From Streptomyces griseorubiginosus (GTDB lineage Bacteria; Actinomycetota; Actinomycetes; Streptomycetales; Streptomycetaceae), in the NCBI RefSeq assembly GCF_001514195.1, contig NZ_KQ948739.1, positions 1-64,000 on the forward strand: a DNA stretch of 64,000 nucleotides, written 5' to 3'. How positions within the stretch are numbered: position 1 is the stretch's first letter; each line of letters begins with the position of its first letter. Shown here in pieces: positions 27,058 to 35,144 of this stretch. The notes under the pieces were generated by a model that saw only the letters and a program-made list of their open reading frames with translations, had not been told where the DNA came from and did no database searches. A program made the translations under genes and the position numbers.

Positions 27058-27087
27058 TTGAAGGATCGTTGAACGATCCTCTACGTT
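27058..27087 (+). promoter_or_regulatory. Promoter with GntR-type operator for the pyroglutamate operon
   Basis: TTGAAG (27058) and TACGTT (27082) are 18 bp apart and point toward the MFS gene. The perfect inverted repeat AGGATCGT-TGA-ACGATCCT (27062-27080) lies across the spacer, where bound repressor would exclude RNA polymerase. Confidence 0.65.
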
Positions 27088-27144
27088 GCTGGAACACCGC
27101 ACGGTTCAGCTCCGCACCCTCCGTCCCCCTCCTGCGAGGTGCCC

Positions 27145-28428
27145 ATGAGCACAACCCGTCCCCCTCAGGCCATGCACGAAAGCGCCACGACGACCGAAGA
27201 CGGCGCCCTGGGCTGGTTCCGGGCGCTCGGTCCGCGAGGCCGGCGCGCTTTCGCCGGCGCGTTCGGCGGCTACGCCCTCGACTCCTACGACTACTTCACG
27301 CTCCCGCTGAGCATGGTCGCGCTGGCCGCCTACTTCGGCCTGGACAGCGGCCAGACCGGCCTTTTCACCACCGTCACCCTGCTGGCCTCCGGGATCGGCG
27401 GCGCGCTGGCGGGGGTGCTGGCCGACCGGGCCGGCCGGGTCCGGGCGCTGATGATCACCGTGGTCACCTACGCGATCTTCACCGTGGCCTGCGGCTTCGC
27501 GCCGAACTTCGAGTCGCTGCTGGTCTTCCGCGCCCTCCAGGGCCTCGGTTTCGGCGGCGAGTGGGCGGTCGGCGCGATCCTGGTCGCCGAGTACGCGAGC
27601 GCCCGGCACCGGGGCCGCACCCTGGGCGCGATCCAGAGCTCGTGGGCCGTGGGCTGGGCCCTGGCCGCGATCATGTACACGCTGGTCTTCTCGGTCTTCG
27701 ACGACGGCACGGCCTGGCGCGTGATGTTCTGGACCGGTGCGCTGCCCGCCCTGCTGGTGGTGTGGATGCGCCGCCGTGTCCAGGACGCCCCCGAGGCCGT
27801 CGCAGTGCGTGAGAAGAGCGCAGGCAAGGGCTCCTTCGCGGCCATCTTCAAGCCGGACCTGCTGCGCACGACGATCTTCGCGGGGCTGCTGTCCACCGGA
27901 GTGCAGGGCGGCTACTACACGCTGGCCACCTGGGTGCCGACGTATCTGAAGAGCGACCGCGGGCTGTCGGTGGTCGGCACCGGCGGCTATCTGACCTTCC
28001 TGATCTCGGGGGCTTTCCTCGGCTATCTGACCGGCGGCTACCTGACCGACCGGCTGGGCCGCCGGCGCAACATCTGGCTCTTCGCGCTGCTCTCGGCCGT
28101 CTGCATCGTGGCCTACGGCAACCTCCCGAGCGGAGCCGACACCTGGCTCCTGGTGCTCGGGTTCCCCCTCGGGTTCTGCATGTCGGCGATCTTCAGCGGT
28201 TTCGGGTCCTATCTGAGCGAGCTCTACCCGACGGCCGTGCGCGGCTCGGGCCAGGGCTTCACGTACAACGCCGGCCGCGCGGTCGGCGCGGTCTTCCCGA
28301 CCACCGTCGGCTTCCTGGCCGACAGTTGGGGCGTGGGCGGGGCGCTGGTCTTCGGCGCCATCGGCTACGGCATCGCCGCACTGGCCCTGCTCGGACTGCC
28401 GGAGACCCGTGGAAAGGAACTCGCGTGA
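27145..28428 (+). CDS. MFS transporter (probable pyroglutamate or organic acid uptake)
   Basis: A 427-residue transporter with 12 predicted membrane segments. The loop after TM2 has GVLADRAGRVRAL, an MFS motif A. The matching second-half loop reads YLTDRLGRRRNIW. TM4 has RALQGLGFGGEWAVGA, typical of the metabolite:H+ symporter / aromatic acid group. ATG 27145 has GAGG 6 bases upstream. Its stop overlaps the DUF1445 start by 4 bp. Placement before pxpABC suggests uptake of 5-oxoproline or a related acid; that is an inference. Confidence 0.85.
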   Translation: MSTTRPPQAMHESATTTEDGALGWFRALGPRGRRAFAGAFGGYALDSYDYFTLPLSMVALAAYFGLDSGQTGLFTTVTLLASGIGGALAGVLADRAGRVRALMITVVTYAIFTVACGFAPNFESLLVFRALQGLGFGGEWAVGAILVAEYASARHRGRTLGAIQSSWAVGWALAAIMYTLVFSVFDDGTAWRVMFWTGALPALLVVWMRRRVQDAPEAVAVREKSAGKGSFAAIFKPDLLRTTIFAGLLSTGVQGGYYTLATWVPTYLKSDRGLSVVGTGGYLTFLISGAFLGYLTGGYLTDRLGRRRNIWLFALLSAVCIVAYGNLPSGADTWLLVLGFPLGFCMSAIFSGFGSYLSELYPTAVRGSGQGFTYNAGRAVGAVFPTTVGFLADSWGVGGALVFGAIGYGIAALALLGLPETRGKELA

Positions 28429-29351
28429 ACCGCACGGAAGACCTGGCACCGGCCCGCACGCCCGAGGACCGCCGCCCCACCCCCGCACCGGCCCGCACGA
28501 CCGAGGACCGCCGCCCCACCCCTGCACCTTCCCGCCCGACCGAGGACCGCCCCCTCACCCTGGTCGACGAGCACGCGCACGCGTGGAGCCCGGCACAGGC
28601 CCGCACCCGCTTCCGCGCGGGTCTGGCCGGCCCCACCGCCGGTGTCGCGGCCGGCCACACCCAGGTGAACCTGATCTCGGTGCCCGCCGACTGGGCGTAC
28701 GACATGCTGCTCTTCTGCCAGCGCAACCCCAAGCCGTGCCCGGTCCTCGACGTCACGGACGCGGGAGCGTGGACCACCGTCCTCGCGGACGGCGCGGACC
28801 TGCGCACCGATCTGCCGCGCTACCGGGTGTGGCAGGACGGCGAACTGGTGGACGAGCCGACGGACGTGCGCGCCTATTGGCGCGGCGACCTGGTTTCCTT
28901 CCTGATCGGGTGCAGTTTCACCTTCGAGTGGGCACTTTCGGGGGCGGGGGTCCCGATCCGGCACATCGAGCAGGGCCGGAACGTTCCCATGTACGTGACC
29001 AGCCGACAGTGCCGTCCCGCGGGGCGGCTGCACGGACCCATGGTGGTGTCGATGCGCCCCGTACCGCCTCAGCACCTGGCAGCCGCCATCCGGGAGAGCA
29101 GTCTGCTCCCGGGGGTGCACGGCAGCCCCGTGCACTGCGGTGATCCTTCCGCGCTCGGCATCGACGACCTCGGCCGTCCCGACTTCGGCGACCCGGTGGC
29201 CGCCGAACCGGACGACATCCCGGTGTTCTGGGCCTGCGGAGTGACCCCGCAGGCCGCGGTCATGGCCTCCCGCCCGCCGTTCGCCCTCACCCACGCACCG
29301 GGCCAGATGTTCCTGACCGACGCCCGCGACGAGCAGTACAGAGTGGCCTGA
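28425..29351 (+). CDS. DUF1445 (YcsI-type) putative hydro-lyase / D-glutamate cyclase-like
   Basis: A 308-residue protein. The core starts near residue 47 (DEHAHAWSPAQARTRFRAG) and is of normal DUF1445 length. DUF1445 is one half of the eukaryotic D-glutamate cyclase, which makes 5-oxo-D-proline, and its gene is commonly next to pxpABC. Recognisable blocks: QVNLISVPADWAYDMLLFCQ, CSFTFEWAL, and VFWACGVTPQAAV near the end. GTG 28425 overlaps the MFS stop (GTGA) and has an AAAGGA site. The first ~45 residues consist of a Pro-rich 13-residue tandem repeat not expected in the family, so the N-terminus is unusual. Confidence 0.82.
   Translation: MNRTEDLAPARTPEDRRPTPAPARTTEDRRPTPAPSRPTEDRPLTLVDEHAHAWSPAQARTRFRAGLAGPTAGVAAGHTQVNLISVPADWAYDMLLFCQRNPKPCPVLDVTDAGAWTTVLADGADLRTDLPRYRVWQDGELVDEPTDVRAYWRGDLVSFLIGCSFTFEWALSGAGVPIRHIEQGRNVPMYVTSRQCRPAGRLHGPMVVSMRPVPPQHLAAAIRESSLLPGVHGSPVHCGDPSALGIDDLGRPDFGDPVAAEPDDIPVFWACGVTPQAAVMASRPPFALTHAPGQMFLTDARDEQYRVA
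28446..28562 (+). repeat. 39-bp tandem repeat, three copies, N-terminal of DUF1445 gene
   Basis: Three 39-bp units (28446-28484, 28485-28523, 28524-28562); the first two are nearly identical, the third has diverged. They encode 13-residue Pro/Arg-rich repeats and stay in frame. Confidence 0.92.
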
Positions 29352-29390
29352 GAAGCCGCTCGAGTCCCTTCAAGGAGAACCGAGAGCTCC

Positions 29391-30149
29391 ATGACCTCGA
29401 TCGATCTGAACGCCGACCTCGGCGAGGGCTTCGGCCGCTGGCGACTGACCGACGACGAGCAGCTGCTCACCGTGGTCACCAGCGCCAATGTGGCCTGCGG
29501 GTTCCACGCCGGGGACGCGGTCACCATGCGGCGGGTGTGCGAGCTGGCGGCAGCGCGCGGGGTGCGGGTCGGTGCCCAGGTCTCCTACCGGGACCTGGCG
29601 GGCTTCGGGCGGCGCGCGATGGACGTGCCGTCCGCCGAGCTTGCGGCCGAGGTGGCCTACCAGATCGGCGCCCTGGAGGTCTTCGCCCGGGCGGCGGGCA
29701 CGCGCGTGTCCTACGTCAAGCCGCACGGTGCGCTGTACAACCGGGTCGTGCACGACGAGGAGCAGGCCGCGGCGGTCGTCGCGGGCGTGCTTCTCGCCGA
29801 CGCCGCACTGCCCGTGCTCGGGCTGCCCGGCTCGCGCCTCCTGGAAGCGGCCCGCGCGGCGGGCCTGACGGGGGTCACAGAGGCCTTCGCGGACCGCGCG
29901 TACACCGAGGAGGGGACCCTCGTGCCGCGCGGGCAGGAGGGCGCGGTGGTCACCGACCCGGAAGCAGTGGTGGAGCGCTCGCTGCACCTGGCCCGGGACC
30001 GCGCGGTCATCGCCCGCTCCGGGACCCGTATCGGCGTCGATGCCCGCTCCCTGTGCCTGCACGGGGACACACCGGGCGCGGTGGACCTGGCCCGACGGGT
30101 CCGGGAGCGGCTGGAGTCCTCGGGGATCCGCGTGGAAGCCTTCGTATGA
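29391..30149 (+). CDS. pxpA: 5-oxoprolinase subunit A (LamB/YcsF family)
   Basis: A 252-residue LamB/YcsF-fold protein. With PxpB and PxpC it hydrolyses 5-oxo-L-proline to L-glutamate using ATP. Conserved blocks: SIDLNADLGEGFGRW at the start, SANVACGFHAGD (residues about 33-44), YVKPHGALYN, and EAFADRAYTEEGTLVPR. Normal family length. The ATG at 29391 is preceded by AAGGAG at about 15 bases and GAGAG nearer. Its stop overlaps pxpB by 4 bp. Confidence 0.94.
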   Translation: MTSIDLNADLGEGFGRWRLTDDEQLLTVVTSANVACGFHAGDAVTMRRVCELAAARGVRVGAQVSYRDLAGFGRRAMDVPSAELAAEVAYQIGALEVFARAAGTRVSYVKPHGALYNRVVHDEEQAAAVVAGVLLADAALPVLGLPGSRLLEAARAAGLTGVTEAFADRAYTEEGTLVPRGQEGAVVTDPEAVVERSLHLARDRAVIARSGTRIGVDARSLCLHGDTPGAVDLARRVRERLESSGIRVEAFV

Positions 30150-30757
30150 GGACGCTGCCGGTCGGGGACCACGCCCTGCTCGTCGAGGTCTCCTCGGGCG
30201 AGGAGGCCCAGGCCCTGCACGCCGAGCTGGTGCGGCGCCGCGCGGAGGGCTCGCTGTCTGTCGGCGAGATCGTCCCGGCCGCCCGCACGGTCCTTCTCGA
30301 CGGTCTCGCGGATCCGGCCCGCCTGGCCGCCGAGCTCGCCGCCGCCGAGGTGCCGCCCGCTCCCCCACGCGCGCGTGAGGCCGTCGAACTCCGGGTGCGC
30401 TACGGCGGCCCGGACCTGGCCGACGTGGCGGCGCACTGGGGCGTCCCGCCCCGGGAGGTGGCCCGCATCCACGCCGGTACCGAATTCACCGTGGCCTTCT
30501 GCGGGTTCGCTCCCGGCTTCGGTTACCTCACCGGTCTGCCCGCCCGGTACGACGTCCCGCGCCGGGCCACCCCTCGCACAGCCGTGCCGGCGGGTTCGGT
30601 GGCGCTCGCCGGGCCGTACACGGGCGTGTACCCGCGCTCGTCGCCGGGCGGCTGGCAGCTCATCGGCACCACGGACGCCGTCCTGTGGGACCACGCGCGC
30701 GTCCCGGCGGCTCTCCTGTCACCGGGCACCCGGGTCCGCTTCGTGGAGGCGCCATGA
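30146..30757 (+). CDS. pxpB: 5-oxoprolinase subunit B (KipI family)
   Basis: A 203-residue KipI/PxpB protein (carboxyltransferase domain, subdomain C/D type). Signature blocks: RTLPVGDHALLVEV at the N-terminus, HAGTEFTVAFCGFAPGFGYL, and GSVALAGPYTGVYPRSSPGGWQLIG. It forms a complex with PxpC for ATP-dependent 5-oxoproline opening. ATG 30146 overlaps the pxpA stop (ATGA), so translation is coupled. It contains one CACGCGCGCGTG palindrome (30366). The last codons (GTGGAGGCGCCATGA) resemble the pxpC ribosome-binding site and start 58 bp further on, which suggests a small duplication. Confidence 0.93.
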   Translation: MRTLPVGDHALLVEVSSGEEAQALHAELVRRRAEGSLSVGEIVPAARTVLLDGLADPARLAAELAAAEVPPAPPRAREAVELRVRYGGPDLADVAAHWGVPPREVARIHAGTEFTVAFCGFAPGFGYLTGLPARYDVPRRATPRTAVPAGSVALAGPYTGVYPRSSPGGWQLIGTTDAVLWDHARVPAALLSPGTRVRFVEAP

Positions 30758-30815
30758 GGAACCGGACCCTCAGGAGGCCGGTGGCAGACCTGCCACACCG
30801 TCCCGTGGAGGCGTC

Positions 30816-31685
30816 ATGAGCGACCGCGCCCTCTTCGTCGTGCGGGCCGGTGCCCTGACGACCGTCCAGGACCGGGGCCGCCCCGGTCACGCCCACCTCG
30901 GCGTGCCCCGCTCGGGGGCGCTCGACGGCCCCGCGGCCGCCCTCGCCAACCGTCTGGTCGGCAACCGTCCCGAGGCAGCCGTCCTGGAGACCACCCTCAA
31001 CGGCTGTGCGTTGCGCCCCCGTTCGACGGTCACCGTGGCCGTCACGGGCGCTCCCTGCCCGGTCGCGGTGGACGGCCGCCCGGCCTCCTGGGCCGCCCCG
31101 GTGCACGTACCGGCGGGAGCGCTGCTGACCGTCGGCGCGGCCGTGTCCGGGGTACGAAGCTATGTGGCCGTCTCCGGCGGCGTCACCGTGGAGCCGGTCC
31201 TCGGCAGCCGCTCCACCGACCTCCTGTCGGGCCTGGGCCCGCCTCCCCTCACGGACGGCGCGATACTGCCCCTGGGCTCCCCGGCACCGCTCCCCACGCG
31301 CGTGGACACGGCACCGCAGCCCGCGCCTCCCGGCGAGCTGCTCGTGCGGGTCGTCCTGGGCCCGCGGAACGACTGGTTCACGCCGGAGGCGGTGCGCGAC
31401 TTCACGACCCGCGCTTTCCGGGTGTCCTCGGCGAGCAACCGGATCGGCCTGCGCACGGAAGGCCCCGCCCTGGAGCGGAGACTCAAGGGCGAACTCCCCA
31501 GCGAGGGAATGGTCCTGGGCGCGGTCCAGGTGCCGCCCGACGGCAGACCGGTGGTCTTCCTGGCCGACCACCCGACCACCGGTGGCTACCCGGTGATCGG
31601 AGTGGTCCGCGAACCGGACCTGCCGGCGGCGGCCCAGGCGGTGCCCGGAACACCGGTGCGCTTCCTGGCGGTACGACGGCGATAG
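30816..31685 (+). CDS. pxpC: 5-oxoprolinase subunit C (KipA family)
   Basis: A 289-residue KipA/PxpC (biotin-dependent carboxyltransferase-like) protein. Signature blocks: VVRAGALTTVQDRGRPGHAH, VPRSGALDGPAAALANRLVGN, and DHPTTGGYPVIGVV near the C-terminus. It is the third subunit of 5-oxoprolinase. ATG 30816 has GTGGAGG 5 bases upstream; the frame extends upstream over pxpB but that part is not coding. It closes the GntR-controlled pyroglutamate module. The next gene faces it. Confidence 0.93.
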   Translation: MSDRALFVVRAGALTTVQDRGRPGHAHLGVPRSGALDGPAAALANRLVGNRPEAAVLETTLNGCALRPRSTVTVAVTGAPCPVAVDGRPASWAAPVHVPAGALLTVGAAVSGVRSYVAVSGGVTVEPVLGSRSTDLLSGLGPPPLTDGAILPLGSPAPLPTRVDTAPQPAPPGELLVRVVLGPRNDWFTPEAVRDFTTRAFRVSSASNRIGLRTEGPALERRLKGELPSEGMVLGAVQVPPDGRPVVFLADHPTTGGYPVIGVVREPDLPAAAQAVPGTPVRFLAVRRR

Positions 31686-31779
31686 GCCCCCGGGCGGGGC
31701 CGGCGCCTGCCGGCCAGGCCCCCAGGACGGGGCCGCGCCGACCGGCCGTGGGGAGGCGGCCCCTCGCCACGCCGAGCCC

Positions 31780-32649
31780 CTAGGCCGCCTCCGGCCGCTG
31801 CTCCGCCACGGACAGCGCCGCCAGCGCCATGGAGACCGCGTGGGCCGTCCGCAGGTCCAGCCTGGCGCTGGTTCCCCGCACCCGGTGCCGCGTCTCGTCG
31901 GCGGCCAGCGCCAGCAGTTGGGGGAGCAGATCCGTGCACCGCCGGACGACCCACCCCGTACCGGCCGTCGCCAGCCACCACAGACTCCTCGCCCTGGTGG
32001 GGACGGGGAACTCCGGCTCGGACGAGGGGGCGGGGCCGGTGGCCCGACCGCGCTCCACCAGCAACGCGTGGAACCTCGCCGCGAGCTGTCGGTGCCCCCG
32101 CTCCCCGGGATGCAGCCGGTCGGCGCTCCACATGGTCCGCTCGGTGGTCCACTCGCCCTCGGCCGCGTGCAGATGCACCGCCCCGTACCGCTCCGACAGC
32201 GCGTGCACCACGGTGTTGACCGACCGCTGCCGCCGGGCCAGCGGCCGGGCCAGCGCACCCGGCAGCCCGAGCATCGTCCCCGGATCGGGCAGACAGGCCG
32301 TGAGCAGCAGCGCGCCCTGCTCGCTGAGGGCCGCGTACACCCGGTCCAGGCGGGCGGCGACCGCGTGGATGTCGAAGGTGCAGCGCAGGGTGTCGTTGAC
32401 GCCGACGACCACGGACACGACGTCCGGCCGCAGTGCGAGCGCCACCGGCAGTTGTTTCTCCAGCACGTCCCGCGTCTGCGCCCCGCTCACCGCGAGGTTG
32501 GTGAACTCGACGTCCGCGTCGGACAGCCCGTCGGCGAGCAGGGCGGCCCAGCCGCGCCACCCGTCTCCGAGGGGGTCCCCGACGCCCTCGGAGAGCGAGT
32601 CACCGAGGGCGACGAAGCGCGGGCCTCTCGACGGACCCACCGGGCTCAT
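31780..32649 (-). CDS. SGNH/GDSL-family hydrolase
   Basis: A 289-residue SGNH hydrolase (esterase or lipase type). Block I is FVALGDSLSEGVGDP with the catalytic Ser. Block III is VVVGVNDTLR with the oxyanion Asn. Block V is SADRLHPGERGHRQLA with the catalytic Asp and His. No signal peptide, so probably cytoplasmic. The C-terminal ~70 residues extend beyond the catalytic core. ATG 32649 has GGGGGC upstream. It lies 13 bp after the second glycosyltransferase gene, so it may act on the same glycolipid or sugar ester, which is inference. Confidence 0.88.
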   Translation of the reverse strand: MSPVGPSRGPRFVALGDSLSEGVGDPLGDGWRGWAALLADGLSDADVEFTNLAVSGAQTRDVLEKQLPVALALRPDVVSVVVGVNDTLRCTFDIHAVAARLDRVYAALSEQGALLLTACLPDPGTMLGLPGALARPLARRQRSVNTVVHALSERYGAVHLHAAEGEWTTERTMWSADRLHPGERGHRQLAARFHALLVERGRATGPAPSSEPEFPVPTRARSLWWLATAGTGWVVRRCTDLLPQLLALAADETRHRVRGTSARLDLRTAHAVSMALAALSVAEQRPEAA

Positions 32650-32662
32650 GACAGGCCCCCGC

Positions 32663-33826
32663 TCATGCCACACCCCCGCGCACGGAGCGTCGTACGAGTG
32701 CCTCCGTGTCATGGGCGGCGAGAAACGCCCGCACCGCGGTGTTCCAGCCGAAGCATTCCGCACGCGCGCGTGCGACCCCGCGGCGCTCGGCCTCCGGACC
32801 TTCCAGCAGCTGGTCCACGGCGTCCGCGAACGCCTCCCCGCGGTCGGCGGCGACGGCCCCGGCGGAGCCGATCACCTCCGGCAGCGCGGAGGAGGCGCTC
32901 ACCACGACCGGTGTGCCGCAGGCCATGGCCTCCAGCGCGGCGAGCCCGAAGGTCTCGGCGGGCCCGGGGGCCAGGCACACGTCGGCGGAGGCCTGGAGCG
33001 CGCCGAGCAGCCCGCGGTCCGAGATGTGCCCGAGGAAGGTCACCGGCAGCCCGCGTTCCCGGGCCCGCTGCTCCAGGCGCGGCCGCAGCGGCCCGTCCCC
33101 GGCCACCACGAGCACCGCCCGCCGGCCCCGGCGCACCAGGGACTCGACGGCGTCCAGAGCGGTGCTCGGCCGCTTCTCGACGGAGAGCCGGGTGCACGTC
33201 ACGAGCAGTGTCTCGTCCTCGCGCGCGTACCGGCTCCTGAGGTCCGGGTCGCGCAGCGCCGGGTGCCGCGCGACCAGGTCGACGCCCAACGGGGCCCGTA
33301 CGACGTTCCGGGCCCCGATCCGTACGAACTCCCGTTCCGCGAACTCCGTGGTGCACACCACGCGCGCGTACGTGTGCGCCGTACGGACGTTGAGGGCGTC
33401 GGCGGCGCGCCGGGCCGCGTTCTCCGGCAGTCCCCAGGTGCGCAGGACGCCGTCGGCCGTCTCGTGGGAGACCATCACGGCGGGGACCCGGGCGCGGCGG
33501 GCCCACTTGCCGGTCCACCTGAGCGTGGTCCGGTCGGAGACCTCCAGGCGGTCGGGGGCGAGTTCCTCCAGGAGCCGGGCCACGCGGGGCCTGTCGGCGA
33601 GGACGCGGTAACCGCCGGTGCCGGGGAGCAGCGGTCCGGGCAAGGTGATGACGCGTCCCTGCTCGGTCTGCCGGTCGCTCGCGCGGTCGCCCGGCACGAC
33701 GAGAACCGCCTCGTGTCCTGCCTCCTGGTAGCCCTTGCCGAGTTCGCGCAGGGCGGTGCGCAGGCCGCCCGAGGCGGGGGCGACGAAGTTGGCGAGCCGG
33801 ACGATCCGCAACGACTGGCCGCTCAT
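32663..33826 (-). CDS. GT4-family glycosyltransferase
   Basis: A 387-residue GT-B fold glycosyltransferase. Near the N-terminus is FVAPASGGLRTALRELGKGYQ, the usual nucleotide-sugar glycosyltransferase opening. The C-terminal half has TCTRLSVEKRPSTALD and APGPAETFGLAALEAMACGTPVV (EX7E motif). It probably transfers a mannose or glucose to a lipid carrier; acceptor unknown. Its ATG overlaps the upstream gene's stop by 4 bp (ATGA). One CACGCGCGCGTG palindrome lies near the 3' end (32761). Confidence 0.88.
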   Translation of the reverse strand: MSGQSLRIVRLANFVAPASGGLRTALRELGKGYQEAGHEAVLVVPGDRASDRQTEQGRVITLPGPLLPGTGGYRVLADRPRVARLLEELAPDRLEVSDRTTLRWTGKWARRARVPAVMVSHETADGVLRTWGLPENAARRAADALNVRTAHTYARVVCTTEFAEREFVRIGARNVVRAPLGVDLVARHPALRDPDLRSRYAREDETLLVTCTRLSVEKRPSTALDAVESLVRRGRRAVLVVAGDGPLRPRLEQRARERGLPVTFLGHISDRGLLGALQASADVCLAPGPAETFGLAALEAMACGTPVVVSASSALPEVIGSAGAVAADRGEAFADAVDQLLEGPEAERRGVARARAECFGWNTAVRAFLAAHDTEALVRRSVRGGVA

Positions 33827-34956
33827 GCCGCCACCGCTGTCTTCCGGCCGGCGAGGACGGCGCCGTAGTGGCCGATCAGCTGGTCGCCGACGGCAGCCCA
33901 GGTGCGCCCCTCGACCAGGGCCCGCGCGGCGGAGCCGAACGCGGCGCGCAGGCCGGGGTCGGCGGCCAGGGACCGCACCGCGTCCCGTACGGCGGCCGGG
34001 TCGCGCGGCGGGACGAGGAACCCGGTGCGCCCGTGGGCGACCAGGTCCAGCGGGCCGCCCGAGGCGGGCGCGACCACGGGGATCCCGCTGGCCATGGCCT
34101 CCTGCACGGTCTGGCAGAAGGTCTCGAAGGGTCCGGTGTGCGCGAAGACGTCGAAGGAGGCGAAGATCCGGGCCAGGTCGTCGCCCGTGCGGCGGCCCAG
34201 GAAGACAGCGCCGGGCAGGGCTTCGGTGAGCGCGGGTTCGCTGGGTCCGTCGCCGACCACCACGACCTTGACGCCCTCCAGGCGGCAGGTGTCGGCCAGC
34301 AGTTCGACATGTTTCTCGGGGGCGAGCCGGCCGACGTATCCGACGATCGTCTCGCCGTTCGGGGCGAGCTGCCGGCGCAGGCTCTCGTCGCGCAGTTCGG
34401 GGCGGAAGCGGACGGTGTCGACGCCCCGCGGCCACAGCTTGACCCGGGGCACGCCGTGCGCCTCCAGGTCGCGCAGGGAGGCGCTGGACGGGGCGAGGGT
34501 GAGGTCGGCGGCGGCGTGGACGGAGCGGATGCGGCGCCAGGCGGCGGCCTCGCCCGCGTGCACGTAGGTGCGGGCGTATCCGGCGAGGTCGGTCTGGTAG
34601 ACGGCCACGGCGGGGATGCCGAGCCGGGCGGCTGCGGCCATGCCGCGGACGCCGAGGACGAAGGGGCTGGCCAGGTGGACGACGTCGGCACGGTGCTCGG
34701 CGATCGCCGCGGCCACGCGCCTGCTGGGGAGGGCGACGCGGACCTGGGGGTAGCCCGGGAGCGGGAGGGAGGGGACACGGACGACGGGGCAGGGCGCGAG
34801 GGCGTCCACGCCGGCCCCGGGGCCGGACGCGGTGGCCGGCGCGACGACGAGCGGGAGGTGACCGCGATCTACGAGGTGCCGGGCGGTCTGGAGCGCGCAG
34901 TGGGCCACGCCGTTCACATCGGGGGGAAAGGATTCGGTCACTATGACGACACGCAT
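33823..34956 (-). CDS. GT4-family glycosyltransferase (MgtA-like mannosyltransferase)
   Basis: A 377-residue GT-B protein. It begins RVVIVTESFPPDVNGVAHCA, typical of GDP-mannose-dependent GT4 enzymes that make mannosylated glycolipids in actinobacteria. Further blocks: GYVGRLAPEKHVELL and HTGPFETFCQTVQEAMASGIPVV (EX7E). It is the first gene of a three-gene run with a second GT4 and an SGNH hydrolase, suggesting glycolipid synthesis at the membrane. ATG 34956 has no clear ribosome-binding site. A TTGACG hexamer and a 14-bp palindrome (35074) are upstream. Confidence 0.88.
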   Translation of the reverse strand: MRVVIVTESFPPDVNGVAHCALQTARHLVDRGHLPLVVAPATASGPGAGVDALAPCPVVRVPSLPLPGYPQVRVALPSRRVAAAIAEHRADVVHLASPFVLGVRGMAAAARLGIPAVAVYQTDLAGYARTYVHAGEAAAWRRIRSVHAAADLTLAPSSASLRDLEAHGVPRVKLWPRGVDTVRFRPELRDESLRRQLAPNGETIVGYVGRLAPEKHVELLADTCRLEGVKVVVVGDGPSEPALTEALPGAVFLGRRTGDDLARIFASFDVFAHTGPFETFCQTVQEAMASGIPVVAPASGGPLDLVAHGRTGFLVPPRDPAAVRDAVRSLAADPGLRAAFGSAARALVEGRTWAAVGDQLIGHYGAVLAGRKTAVAA

Positions 34957-35073
34957 ACCGGTGTTGTCGCCGTACTGGACGTGGCCGCGTCAACGTGGAT
35001 CTTTGCGAACGGTGAACGTCCCATGAGCGTTCCGCTGCGCACCCGAGCAGGTCAGGCCGTGTCCATGCCGACC

Positions 35074-35087
35074 TGACCCGCGGGTCA
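35074..35087. promoter_or_regulatory. 14-bp palindrome upstream of glycosyltransferase operon
   Basis: TGACCCGCGGGTCA is a perfect 14-bp palindrome about 118 bp before the glycosyltransferase operon start and 58 bp after the end of the next gene. It may be an operator or a small transcription stop; nothing else distinguishes these. Confidence 0.4.
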
Positions 35088-35144
35088 CCGCGAGTTCACC
35101 GACCGGGCCTGACGGTGCCCGGCGGTCCCCTCCCGGGGCCGGTG

